Source of the DNA: Cardinalis cardinalis
Lineage: Eukaryota > Chordata > Aves > Passeriformes > Cardinalidae
Direction: 5' to 3'
Assembly: GCA_014549065.1 (NCBI GenBank)
Contig: JACDOX010000152.1
Span: forward strand, 627,989 to 691,988
Length of the DNA: 64,000 bases
The position numbers and the translations under genes are program-made. Below, piece by piece: positions 47,251 to 58,739 of this stretch (the first letter of the stretch is position 1; every line of letters starts with the position of its first letter). Below the pieces are notes generated by a model, which was given only the letters and a program-made list of their open reading frames with translations, did not search any database and had not been told where the DNA came from.

Positions 47251-48234
47251 AAATAGATATTTTTTTTTCTTGGTGATGGTGAAGAAGAGACTTCGGTTGC
47301 AGTTAGTTGGAAGGGGGAATCCTTTTTATTTTTTTTTTTAAGAGCCATCTGCAGGTCAGGCTCGGGGCGTGGATTGTCCTGTAACATTTTGCAGAGACAA
47401 AGCAGAGTTGATATTTCTGTCTGTCTCTTGTTCCTGGGAATATTGTATACCTCTGAGCAGAAGAAAAAGATTGCAGCCTGAACGCAGGATTTTTTTGTTG
47501 GCTGTTTTAGAAATCTTAGGAGGCAGAATGCTAATTTCTAAGCAGGCGGTGTCATCCGAGCTCACGTTAAATTGGAAGTGCACTCTGGGTTTCCTGAGGA
47601 TTTTTTACGTGTCATTGATAGCTGGCCTAGAAGAGAATTCCCTTTCTCCTAAAAATAAACATTTTGAGAGGTTTTTAAATAGCTGAAAAGTTTCTCGTGA
47701 GCCTCAGTCACTTTATCTAACCGTAACTGTCAGGTTGTTCTCGCTCTACCAAAATATGTTAAAATCTGCCCATTAATAAAGGCAGCTCAGGTACAAGTCT
47801 ATCAGAGCAACTGGGGATTTCAGGGCATGGATGCCTATAATGTATTTCAGTGCAGTGCATGTGGATTTTTTTAAAATCCTTTTTTCTGTCCTCATACCCC
47901 TTTGGAAAGGGTTTATGATGAAATAACTGGATGAAATTAAATAGTTTACCTTAAATGTCACCCATGCAGGTCACCTCTCTAATGGCCACAGCTCCGGGAG
48001 CAGATGAATTTAACACGGGTGTTGAATATGTTGTAGCCTGTGAATCATCTTGTCACTGTCAATTTTCTGGGATATCTCTATTTTGTGAGAAAAGAAAGTT
48101 ATTCCTAATTCTGGATGCGTCTAGAGGTCTCAGGGGGATAATTGCAGTGTCTTTCCCCTATTTAGGACTTTTGATGTCACAGGGGCGAAGGGGGGAGACT
48201 GGTTGCACTTGTCAATTTTACTTATGTATTCCTG

Positions 48235-48329
48235 ATTATATTTTCTTTCTTTTTTTTTTTCCCCTCTCTTCTTTCTTTTTCTTTTTTCTACTTTCTTTTT
48301 TTTTTTTTTAAACCTCTGTCATAATGTAG
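48235..48329 (+). promoter_or_regulatory. MEIS1: Long pyrimidine tract and AG-exclusion zone before exon 6
   Basis: Bases 48241-48309 are pyrimidine except for one A at 48290. No AG dinucleotide occurs between a CTGAT branch-like motif (branch A at 48235) and the acceptor AG at 48328-48329, a span of about 94 bases. The last 20 bases are a purine-containing AAACCTCTGTCATAATGTAG, weak as a tract. A distant branch point is implied, or the A at 48290 is used with a poor consensus. Confidence 0.6.
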
Positions 48330-48476
48330 GTACACGAATTATGTGACAATTTCTGCCACCGATATATTAGCTGTTTGAAAGGAAAAATGCCTATCGATTT
48401 GGTCATAGACGATAGAGAGGGCGGATCAAAATCGGACAGTGAAGACATAACAAGATCAGCAAATCTAACGGATCAG
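48330..48476 (+). CDS. MEIS1: MEIS1 coding exon 6 (residues 162-210)
   Basis: A 147-base exon encoding VHELCDNFCHRYISCLKGKM and PIDLVIDDREGG, the end of the MEINOX domain, followed by the acidic/serine linker SKSDSEDITRSANLTDQ. This linker is the MEIS1-diagnostic part, since MEIS2 is quite different here. The donor is CAG|GTATGAT, with phase 0 at both ends. If the intron is not removed the frame adds one Val and stops at TGA 48480-48482, giving a 211-residue protein with the PBX-binding domain but no homeodomain. The next coding exon (expected to begin Pro-Ser-Trp) is not in the window. Confidence 0.97.
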
Positions 48477-48482
48477 GTATGA

Positions 48483-48850
48483 TCTCGCCGATGTCGCACA
48501 ACTCTAAAATTTGTATGCAGATCGCTTGCTGGGTCACTACGCCTCCTTTTATTATTTGCATATGATTAAGTCCCTTTTAGATAAATTTCCATCGAAATGA
48601 AAATTTTTGAATAATGTGGCTATTATTGCTTCATTAAGGCTTGCTCCCAGATTCGACCTGGCGAGATGAGCTTGTAAAAGCATCGCCTGCAAACTCGACC
48701 TGTTTCTTGTCGCTTTTAATTTCTGTCTTTATTTTATTTACCCTTTCTAATAATAGAAGTCGTATCTGTGAATCACTGGCTTCTTGGTAGCTTAGGGAAG
48801 GAAGGGCTGAAGTCGTTGACCAAAATAATAATAAAATCCGAGATAGGTGG
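48483..48850. promoter_or_regulatory. MEIS1: Candidate conserved enhancer just 3' of exon 6
   Basis: Complex, repeat-free sequence with a perfect POU octamer ATTTGCAT at 48554-48561, TATGATTAAGTCC, GCTTCATTAAGGC and several TAAT-like cores. It starts within a few bases of the exon 6 donor. No reading frame is supported. Confidence 0.4.
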
Positions 48851-49113
48851 TCCAGAGAAGACAGAGAGGGTTTGAAATCTAGCAAATACTGGCTATTTTC
48901 TTCCCGTCTCTACGGTTCATTAGTCCGTCTTGTCAGTTTTCCTTGGCCGAACGCTTTTAGACTTGAGTGAACATTGCTTTGTGCACGCCTGCCTGCTGCA
49001 AACGCACCCATTTTATTTTACTTAATAGGAAAAAAAAAAGGAGAAAATAAAATGGGATTCAGGTTTTAAATTCTTTTCCTTGACTTTTAAGTTTTCAAGC
49101 CCTCTCTTTAAAG

Positions 49114-49119
49114 AATAAA
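49114..49119 (+). terminator. AATAAA hexamer in intron 6, possible cryptic poly(A) signal
   Basis: AATAAA lies 638 bases after the exon 6 donor, followed by moderately T/G-containing sequence. It could serve an intron-retained short transcript. The hexamer is common by chance, so this is weak evidence alone. Confidence 0.15.
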
Positions 49120-50289
49120 TATAGTCAAAGCCAAGACAGCAAAGCCTCACGTGGCTGTGACGGTCGGCCAGGTTTTGTTTGGGATGGTTCAGACCTTTAA
49201 TGTCGGCTGCAGCGGGGTGGGAAATACGGGTGAGCTGAGCGGAGAGAGCTGGCTGTCCCCTCTCCCATCCCTCCTCCTTCCACTGGTTGCAGACTGGGAT
49301 CCTTGCCTTTTCATGGGAGCACTTGGGGCTAATGCAGAAGGTGTCCAGATCTAAATTAAGCTCTTGGATGATGGTAGTGACTGAGATTTGGCTTTTACTT
49401 GAGTTGGGTGAAACAGTGGGATTTTCGCGGTCCATTTGTTTGCTCTGAACCGAGGGGTAGCAGCACTTTGCCTGTGAGAGAGGGGACCTCAAGCACATGC
49501 ACAAAAAAGAAATCCCTGATGAAACCCCCCAAGTTATTTCTTCTTTTTGATTAGCTACGTAAATGTGGTGTTAGGAGTGATCTGCTCCTGACTCTGGAGG
49601 TTTCCTTTTGTTCAAGCAAGGCGCAGCCAAGCAGACAGGAGTTTCCTCAGCTGCTTTGCTGTTATCACTGGCACTGTCAGCTGGGAGTTATTTTATAGAT
49701 CACCGACATAAAGGTGTGTTGCATTGCAGTGTGGGCAGTATCTGAAATATTTTCTCCTATCTGCCAGAGGCTGTTGGTTTGTGACAGGGGAGGCAGGCTT
49801 GAAGGAAGGCATGAACTTTTAGAGAGGGGTTTATGTGCACATAGGTAGGTTGTTTTGAAGGGATATTTTTTTCCCCACCCAATTTTGCTGTACAGGGGAA
49901 AAGCTTGGCAGAGTTGGTGGAGGGTGGTGTGGCAGGGAGGTGCCCAGGGCTGGTGAGGATGCTCCAGGGAACGTCGGCCCCACGCAGTGCCTTAGAGCAA
50001 GGGGAACCCTTCAGCCAGGGTCTAGCTGAGGGAAGCTCGGCTCGCTGTTGTTGAATAAAAATTGTAATCCAACAAGTCTAACTAGAAAATGGATTTCTAA
50101 AAGCTCTGGAGTGCTGGGTACATAAAGCTATTTGAGCAAATTACAAGAATTGCTCAGGGGCACGAATGAAATCAACACTTTAATTGCCTCCAAAATGAAG
50201 ATTTATACCCCATTTTCCCAACGAATCATTATTTTATTAAAGTGAAAGCTAAAGAAATGGAGCTGCAGTTTTGGGGTTGTTGGGGGTCT

Positions 50290-50910
50290 TGTGTTTCTCC
50301 ACCACCCCGCGCTTCCCTTTTGTCGCCCGGAGCTCGGACATTGCGCCGTCCCCTCTCCCGCTGCGCGGGCCGGCCGCGCTGGGCCGCGGGGCTCGGCCCC
50401 GGCACGCCCGGCTTGTGCGAGCGCTGCCCCGGCCGCGCCCCGGGGCGCTCCGGCTCCGCTCCGGGCAGCGGGGCGCGCAGCCCCGCACCTACCCGTCCGC
50501 ACCCGCGGAGCTGCGCGGGGAGCGGGGCTTTGCTTTCCATGTTGAAGGGAAAAGGTGCAAAAGTGCGCTTTTCCGCCCTCCTCTGCCCCGGGCGATGAGG
50601 CGGCGGATCAAGCCCACGGAGATCGGGCGGGCGGCGCGGGGGTTGCGCGGGGGGGTTTACCGGGGGATGCGCAGTCCCCCGCGCCCTCCGGTAAACTCCG
50701 GTGCCAAACCCGGCCCCGGCGCGGCCGGCAGTATCGGGGCCCTAATGGTTCAATAATAAGGTGTTGAGTGCTGGTCGCCGGGGCGGCTAATTAGGATGTG
50801 NCTGCGCAGGGCTCTTTTATGGCTGCGCGGCCCAGGGATGCGCGGGCGCGCAGGGCCGGGCGGCGGGAGAGAGGGGCTGGCTCCGGCCGTGGGGCCCCCG
50901 CCTGCCCACG
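50290..50910. promoter_or_regulatory. Orphan CpG island inside intron 6
   Basis: About 600 bases of very high G+C and dense CpG in otherwise AT-rich intron, 1.8 kb downstream of exon 6. It contains CTAATTAGG near 50789 and a G-rich stretch at 50638-50666 with runs of five, seven and five G. No exon with splice sites is recognised. It may be an alternative or antisense promoter, or a Polycomb-bound intragenic element. Open frames here reflect GC content. Confidence 0.65.
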
Positions 50911-50929
50911 GCTCTGCTTGGGAGAGTAG

Positions 50930-51160
50930 TAAAAGAGTAAGTATGTAAAACCTTTTATTATGGGTTTAATTACATTTTCTTATATTGTGGTAGTAAAGGT
51001 TACAGTTAACAGGGTGTTTTTTTCTTTTAATTTATTGGTTTCCCCTTATTTATTCTTTCCCTAAAGGCCCCTCAAAGCTAGTGCCTTTAAGTCCCCCCGG
51101 TTAATAGAAAGCAATGACACTAATGCTAGATTTTGCAAAGCAAAGCCCTATAACACTAAC
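50930..51160. promoter_or_regulatory. MEIS1: Candidate enhancer next to the intronic CpG island
   Basis: AT-rich complex block with CTTTTATTATGGG (posterior HOX/CDX-like core), GGGTTTAATTACATT and GGTTACAGTTAACAGG. It directly follows the CpG island. Its function is inferred from site content. Confidence 0.35.
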
Positions 51161-51779
51161 CATTGTTCAGTGATTTAACCAGCTCAGTGGCACTAGGTCA
51201 CTAAAATAGCATCCTTCTCCCACGGGCTCGACCCCACTGCCTGCCAGGGTGCGACCTGCAGGGTTGGTGTTTACCGTCACAGCTCCACAAGTACAAGGCA
51301 GGAGTCTGGGCTTTTTACTGGGGAGAGTTCTACTCAAAATCATCCAGACCCTGGGACTTTAAAAAACCTAGCTGAAGAATTGCAGTCATCCTCAAAAGTT
51401 TCAAAATAAACCTTTTTTAATCATTAGCTTTTCAAACATTTGCATGTTTAAATTTTCAGTGTTTGTCAGAGCCCAGAAAGATTTAGAACACAGCTGTTGT
51501 GTGATGTGTCTGGGAAAACTCCCTCTGATTTAAAAAAAAAAAGCCTAAAGACTGCCTATAGTCTGACAAGAGAAATTCAGTTTCGTAGGTAATCCTGAAC
51601 TATTTTTGTGGGGCTGCTTTTTTGAAGCCACATTACCTTGGCACTCAGATGCTCTAGTCCAAACTGTAAAATTCTACAAGAGCGTGTCTACAAAAAAGCC
51701 TTTAGAAAGTCCTTTAAAGAAAACATGGTACAAAGTACCCCCCACATTCAAGTAAAATGCATTAGCTGTGTAAGATAGA

Positions 51780-52135
51780 TTTTATAGCGACAAAACAGTA
51801 TTTTTCTTACTGAAAATAAACTTGTTGAGCCCGTCCACCAGAGCACTGCTTGACAAAAATTGCGATTTAATAATGAACAAGCCAATTACGGATGCAGAAA
51901 CTTTTAAAGGCAAATCGGCGAAGAGCCAAATTCCTATAGGAGCTATGAGGGAAATGATCAAAAAATGAACATGAAATAAGACTTCCTGCAAGGAAGGTCC
52001 ATAATTCAACATTATTTGACTCCACTGTCAGGGAAATTGTTGAAGGATAGTAAACCGATACTGGAGTCTTAGTCATTTTTGTTACAGTCTTAAATGTTTG
52101 CAACTGTGACGTTTTAGATGGCCCTTCTTGGGCAA
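51780..52135. promoter_or_regulatory. MEIS1: Candidate conserved non-coding element
   Basis: Repeat-free sequence with low bias, including GCGATTTAATAATGAAC, GCCAATTACGGATG and a TTGATCATTTCC-type site on the minus strand. It also contains rare CpGs retained in AT-rich DNA, which often marks constrained sequence. A similar texture resumes at 52320-52640. Confidence 0.35.
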
Positions 52136-52136
52136 T

Positions 52137-52182
52137 AATATATCACATATACACACATATATATATACACACATATATAATA
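52137..52182. repeat. (TA)n/(CA)n low-complexity tract
   Basis: Mixed TATA and CACA dinucleotides over about 45 bases. Confidence 0.9.
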
Positions 52183-54394
52183 AAGCAACACCTCTATTTA
52201 TGTTGCAATAGATTTTATTTTAATGTGTGCAGTTGTGGAGTTGCTCTAACAAAAATGCAGATAGACAGCAGCTTTTTTTTTTTAATGGAACAATTACCTA
52301 AAATTTGTTCTTTACAAAGAAAGAATCATAAACTGGAATCCAATAAAAAACATAGCCGAAAGTGGTAGAGTTGTTCAGGGCATCGACCGGTTACGACTAG
52401 ACTTAACTTTCCAAATTCTCAAATATATTAGCTATACCTTGTAGCCAATATAACAATAGTGCCTTAGGGAAAAAATTACTGAGAAATACTATTTTACTTT
52501 GGGACTTCTTCACAGGTACTTTCAAACCGTATATGGTTTTAAAGACGAGAGCTAAAAATATTGCTGCCTTTAGGATATGTGCTCCCATATTGGAGGAACG
52601 GGCATCAAAATAATAGATGTGGTGGAGAAGGTGCAAGGTAGAATTCATTTCTGCATAATAAAAGAGTTAGAGCAGAGTATGATTGAGAATGACCAATAAA
52701 TTATGTTTAAAAGACTTCAAATTTAATTTTCTTCCTCTGACTTTGTCACTTTGAGACAGTGAATCCTTTTTTTGTTTNTTTTTGAGTAATTTTTAGGNTT
52801 TTTTGCTGTGATATTTAGAAGTGTTACCATGCCCCAGTTAGGCAGGCTATTTATGTGAAGGTAGGATACGTTAATGTCTGTTCTAGACATGTTTTCATCT
52901 GATACGCCCTGGCTAAAATTGTATTAGCAAAATAAGATTTTCTTTGCTCTCCATTTCTTTAAGTGAGTAAATACATTGTTGTGTAGACATAAGATTGAAT
53001 ATATTTTCTTTGGTTTATTATTTCAGTTCATGAATCCTTGGGGTTCTTTTTTATTTTTTAATCATTCAAGAACCCAAAAGGGGCCATCCTTACAGCTGGG
53101 TGCCTTCCTGAAGTTGCATACTCAGGCATAATTTCCATGTAAAGTTTTCCAAGCTGAAGTNAGGTCTTGTTGTAAAGGATAGTTTAATTCCTGGATTTTT
53201 GGGGGAATTCTTTTCAACATCAGACCTGACAGAGCTGAGTTTAAACCCCAGTTAACCTCAGAACTGATCTTAAACATTTGCGCGTGTATCCCAAGGCATT
53301 CCTGTAAGCCAGAGCTCACCGTGGCTGTGTTAGGGACCATGGATTGTTATTTTGGGGCAACTTGGAGACTTGAAAGTTAAGAAAAAATGAGTTTTACCTT
53401 AAGTTTAACCTTTATGGCTGAGGATTTGAGTTTTTCTGTGGCTGCTGGTCCGCAGGTAACAATAAAGGTAATGGGTTCTGCATGCAGAAGGGTTACTGCA
53501 GCCCCGCGTGGGCAATGTTAGACCTTAAAAAATCAGATTATATTGCTCTCAATCAAAATGAGTAAGTGTACATTGTACTGATAAATACTACTTCAAAAAG
53601 CACTAAAAATCCGGCACAGCTTCTTTAAATTAGAGAATCTTTCTTTTGTTTTGTTTTGCATTTCTGCATTTGGGGTTTTTTGGTCATGAGAGCATGCAGT
53701 TATGATCTATCTTGTGTAATCTAAACAAGTTTAAGAAAATAAAAAGGAGAGTTGTTTCTGCTCAAGAACGTCTCTGAAGGTTTCTGGAATTGTTTCCTGG
53801 TGAGGGTTGTGTGAGAGAAGGAAAGACCGGGGTGCACTGCAGTGTCACNTCATATCCTTGGTGTACCACCTTCTTCTCCACATGCTCTCTTTCTCAGAGC
53901 AGGCTTTGACTTGCATGGCAAATTGGGAATAATTAGTGGTTATATTTTTATTTTTTTCTGCAGTTGCAGCAATATTTGGAGAGGGGGGTAGCTCTAAAAG
54001 AGCACACTTTTTGTGTTTGGCCTTCTTGGAGTGTATTTACAGCGCTGGTTAACGGCTTTGTATCTAACCCACTGCTGATACTCTGTGATGTGTCTGAAAA
54101 ACAGCTTCTCCGCAGTTGCTTCAGCTCTTCTTTGGCCTGCTTAGTGTGGTTGCCTTTTCACTTTCACTTATTTTTGCCCTTTGAGATGTAACCTGGAGCA
54201 TAGATGAGAGCAGAATCTCATCAGGCCAGTGTCCTCAGGATTCCTTTCTTTTAATTTAGATGAGATCCCTGGAAAGCTTCAGCAGTGGTGGTGGGGGCTT
54301 GGTCTCTGTTAGTGAGAGGGCTGCTGGCACAAGGGAACCCCATTGCCCCTGAGAGCTCAGCTCCTTGACTTGCCTCACTGGTTGCTGCTGTCGT

Positions 54395-54545
54395 GGGTTA
54401 ATTTATTTATTTTTGATAAATACATAACCAAGACGTAAAGAGCGACGTGGAGATTTCAGGCTCGTGTGAGTCATACTGCGTACGAAAGCAATAGCGCAGG
54501 CAGCAAGTGGTTTCTGGGGTTATTATGTTTTGGAAAAGGGAATCT
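54395..54545. promoter_or_regulatory. Candidate enhancer with AP-1 site
   Basis: A short block with a perfect AP-1 site TGAGTCA at 54467-54473, several CpGs retained in AT-rich DNA (GACGTAAAG, GCGACGTGG, GCGTACGAAAGC) and TTAATTTATTTA. The density of retained CpG suggests constraint. This is inferred. Confidence 0.35.
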
Positions 54546-55068
54546 GAGATTTCTTGTAGGTGTCTAGGGAAATGTTGAAAATTTAAATGTTAGTGAGGTG
54601 AATTTTAAAAAAAAAAGTGAATTTGCCCTATAGGCAAAGGCTCTGTTTGCAATTTAAAAAACAAAAGAAATTTAAGAGTTATAATACAGAGACTGGCATT
54701 TTCTTATGAACTTGCAAGGCATAGAGAAGGTAGGATGGATTTTTGCCCAAATTTGGCCTCTTGTATTGGCAAGAGGGTGGACTCTTGAAAGTTATGGCCA
54801 CTTATTATTTTGCAAATGGCTTTTATTTTGCAAGCATCTTTAAATCCAGGCCATTGAAGAAATGTTTCCTCCCTGCTTGCATCAGAGGTTATCCATAAGT
54901 TTTGGGGATCAATAAAGGGATAACTGTGAAAGGCAATGGCCCATAACACACGAAGAGTGGGATGAGTTGATCTAATGTTCCCTGCCTGGCCTCAAAACTC
55001 GATGAATCTCTGGGTTTGTCCACACAAGGACACTCAGGAGAGGTAAGACAAATTGATTGGGTGTAAAA

Positions 55069-55200
55069 TTAAAGTGCATTAGTTAAAGTGCATTGGACTA
55101 TTGTGTGGATGCTCTCATTCAGAAGTAAAGTGGCCTTAGTTCACTTTAGCCTAATCCCCTTTGGAGTAGGCCACTTTTCTTTTGAATGAGAACATCCACA
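55069..55200. mobile_element. Palindromic MITE-like element remnant
   Basis: Arms at 55104-55138 and 55167-55200 are inverted repeats matching at about 31 of 34 positions with one gap; they start TGTGGATGCTCTCATTC and end GAATGAGAACATCCACA. A 14-bp-period direct repeat of TTAAAGTGCATT (55069 and 55083) precedes them. The structure is typical of an old non-autonomous DNA transposon. I cannot name the family, and flanking target-site duplications are not evident. Confidence 0.45.
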
Positions 55201-55223
55201 TTAACTTTTAGTTAATTCGTCTT

Positions 55224-55262
55224 TCCAGAGCGTCCTGTCGGCCTCGTGCCCGACGCTCTGGA
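55224..55262. repeat. GC-rich perfect stem-loop (11-bp arms)
   Basis: TCCAGAGCGTC at 55224-55234 and GACGCTCTGGA at 55252-55262 are exact reverse complements around a 17-base loop. It lies just after the MITE-like palindrome and may be part of the same insertion or an unrelated structured element. Confidence 0.85.
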
Positions 55263-58200
55263 GAGGTTGGGCTGGCTGGGCGCTGGCTCCCCGCAAGCTT
55301 TAGGTAAGCTTTTCATTAGGCATAATTCATCTCCACAGCAGCACTTAACCGCTGGCGCCTGTCATTGCCCCAGCCGGGGCTCCGCACCCTCCTCTCCTCC
55401 TGCTCCTGCAGCTCGAGAGCGATGTTGTCATTAACGCTGCCTGGGAAAGAAACTGGAAAGTTTTGTGGTGGCAGGGATCTGGGGAAGGATCTGGCTGAAG
55501 TGGTGGGGACAAGGGCTCGGCTACACTGTGAGGCAGAGGGAGGGTGATTTGGGTATTGTGTTTCCCAGGTGAATTTGGCATCAGGCTGACATGCTCCTTA
55601 CATAGATCGTTTCTTCCCTCTCCAGTGGTCATTTTTAAAAGACAGTGAAGAAATCTAGATTAACTTTTTTCGGCTGATATTTCCAATAAGAAAGCCAAGA
55701 TTGAATATTAGCCTGTAGGAGAGCTAGTTTACCAGGTGGAAAGAAAAACAGATAAGATAGTTTTGGAGCTGTTTTATATTCTTGCTTGAAGTTCACTGAG
55801 TTTGAGTTTCTGTTAGAGATATTTTCAGGTGTCTTCTAGAGTTTATAAGTAACCTATTTATTTACTTTTTACTGACTCGGCCATGTGTGCCTATGCTGTG
55901 GCATGTCGCACGCTTGCCATTGCCCCTTTCATTCATAATAAAATTTACAAGACTTCTTGCATTAGTAAGCAATTTGCTATTGGAGCCTTTCCTAGAAATA
56001 CAGAATTCTATTTCACCAAAATATTGTGTTTCCTCTTCAATCAGTACTGAGGTGAGCTGTTTTCTCAAGGACTCTCCAGGCATCTATATGATATTCCCAC
56101 TTGGGCAGATGACCTCCAAAACTGCATTACCTCGTTCTTCATCCTGAAGAGCCATTGCAGTAAAGTAAAATTCTCTTATTAGCATCACCAGACTTTGAAT
56201 TTGGCCAGTTATTTTTGTTGTTTGCAGCTTGGCTTTCTTTTTCTTCTGTTTTGTTTTTTTTTGGTTATTTTAATATAAAGCAAATATGCACCCAGACCTT
56301 CTTTGCTGAAGTAAACTGGCCAACAATAAGAAAGGTAATTCTTTATTTGCTTAAAAGAGCTGCCTGTTTTAACTTCAGAAGTACTGACCCAGAGTAAAGC
56401 AACAGCTGATGCCATCACAGGCAGTGTACTGTATTCAAACAGCTGTACAAAATGCAAAGCTGCAGTATTAATCCTGCCATTCACAGTTTATTTAAGTTTT
56501 TCAAGCTTCTCTCATATGGGCATGGCATCAATACCTAATTATGCCTCCATTAGGGTTACTGGGCTCTTAACACAGAAAATTATTGTATTTAAACTTTGGA
56601 AAGCTGCATCAATGTAATGTAAGAGTCTTGCAGCTGGCACACATTCAGGGAAGGCAAACTTTACCTTGTAATTTTCTTTTCATTCATTTGGCCTTTAGGT
56701 TTTGGTCTAGTTTTGTTGCTGAGGTCAGACCATTGCTGGTGTTTTTAACACTGGCTTTAAATAGCTGCATTTAAGTCTGTGTAGCTCTTGGGAGAAGGGA
56801 GGGTAAGAGCAGATTTAAACCCCATGGCTTTGTTGGGATGCAGGGCTACAAGTGTCTGTGCAAATAGAAATGGTAGAACCTATTGTCTCATGGGTGTTTT
56901 GGCCTGCACTGAACCTGGGACAGCTCTGTCAGTGCAAGTAGGGTTTGATCTGTGCACAATAAATTCTTGACCCCTGGTAGGGCTCNTGGTACCTGTTGCA
57001 TTGGGGTGGGGTGTGCAGGGAAGCCCCTGGCCTCAGCTGGGATAGCACCTGCTTGCTGGTGCTCAGCAGCAACCTGAGGCATGTGCTCTCACGTGGAGGT
57101 CAGTGGCTGCTTGCTGATATTTGGCTTTATCTGGTGAGCTAAGTATTAACCATGGCCAGCTCCTTGCTAGAAGCCTTGGGAGGACACAAATACTGCAGAC
57201 TCAGTAAGCGGCACTTTGGTTTTAGGGTTGAGCCAGTATAGGGCACTCTTCTTTTTGGGTTGCAGTCACAGAGGTACTTTGGTTCCTGAGCTCTTACACT
57301 TGCACCTGCATCGTGGAGTTACCTTGCATAGGTAGAGTTGGCCAAATTTTTTGGTGAGGGAAATGTCCCAGTGGCTTGCGATTTATGCCTTTTCTCTTGT
57401 GTGCTGTAGTGCAGAGTTACAGGGGAGTAGTGTCACTGCTGTGTTGTGGTGATGGGCACAGCCATGTCACCAGGAGGTAATCTGAAGTCACAGCTCCGCT
57501 CCCCCCTTTGCTCATGTTCACACAGGCATTTTGGGCAGCATTTGACATGGACAGGAGTTCCCTAGCTGAGTGGCACCGCTGGGCATCACTGTGACAGGAG
57601 GGTGATGGGGGGAGAAGCCTTTCAAACATATGTGAGTCAGTGGCAGGCAGCTTCCCGTCATTTCCCGATATTTGCACGGACGCTTGGGATGAGATTCTCA
57701 TGTGCACTGGTGGCAGCTTAGGCACTATGCTTGAGCCGTTCCCTCCTTTACCTCTCTCTGCCTGGAGGATTTTGCAGCTGTGTTACCCCTGGAGGCTCCT
57801 GGCCCTCCTCCCTGTTGTGCAACCAGTTTTACTGGCGTGCCTTCCACCTACTGTGGGAGCATCGTTGTGCTTTCCCCATGTCCATGAGGCCTGTGGCAGT
57901 GTTTCATGGCACAGTATGTAGAAAAAGCAGGATATGTACAGATGTGTCTTGCTACATTAATCTAACTCTGTGAGGGATCTCTTTTTCATTATTATTTTCT
58001 GTAAAGGCAGAGTGATGGTATGAACATGACTAGTATGTGCAGGGAGGATTATTTTTGTTCTTAAACGCACGTGCACATCGAGCCGACGTTTGGCCCTCAG
58101 TGATAAGTGTTTGAGAGATCCTTTGGGTGAGAAGTGATAGAGCAATGCTGGAGGGGCAGGGGTGGGGAATGCTGTTCTGCTGACAGTGTGAGGCAGGAGG

Positions 58201-58693
58201 GGAGATGCGAATTCTCTTCTCAGATCTGTCCCTGAGGTTCTGGAGTGAGACAATTAGGTGCTTGTGAGCCGAGATTTTCTACTTCTGCTTTTTCCTTATC
58301 GTCAGGTAGGGTTGATATCTTAATTTATATGTCATCTAGTGATAGCAAGGTATATATAGAAGATATTTAAGAATGAGCTGTGATATGTTATAGTAATTAT
58401 ATCACTCTGTGGATAATTTGAAGAACATGTTGCCAAGAAAGCAAAATGTTTCTGTTTGGTGTCATAGGAAAGCACTATGCTGAATTGGAAGGCGGATGGT
58501 AAACTTTGCTTTTGGTGGCTTTAAGCTTTGGTTTTAGCCTCTTCTGCTATTTTCCACTAATTAGCATTTTAAAAAAGTATTTAAAGGAGGAAGGGGATAA
58601 ACTGGAGTTGTGGATGGAATAGGTAGCAGAGCTGCTGGTGGTCTGCAGAAAGAGCAGAGCTGTGGGGTTGACTGGAAACATTTGTGAGGGAGT

Positions 58694-58739
58694 GGCCTGT
58701 CCCAAGGTCTGCCTGGCCCAAGGTCTGCCTGGCCCGAGG
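58694..58739. repeat. 16-bp minisatellite, nearly 3 copies
   Basis: The unit CCCAAGGTCTGCCTGG is present at 58701-58716 and 58717-58732, with a partial third copy starting CCCGAGG. Short tandem array in intron 6. Confidence 0.9.

Larger units (their letters stand above)
46919..48329 (+). other. MEIS1: MEIS1 intron 5
   Basis: A 1411-base phase-0 intron, with donor GTAATTTTTG. Much of 47030-47250 and 47955-48180 is complex, repeat-free and rich in homeodomain cores (GGTAATTAGTG, GTTTAATTACAATT), suggesting conserved non-coding elements. It ends with an exceptionally long pyrimidine tract and the acceptor ATAATGTAG. Confidence 0.9.

Noticed and set aside
43590..48476. Assignment to MEIS2 (YDELPHYGG start resembles MEIS2)
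   Set aside because: LALIFEKC, SSESF and especially the exon 6 linker DDREGGSKSDSEDITRSANL are MEIS1-type.
50203..50767. Ala/Pro/Arg/Gly-rich frames on both strands
   Set aside because: Composition artefacts of the intronic CpG island; mutually overlapping in all frames.
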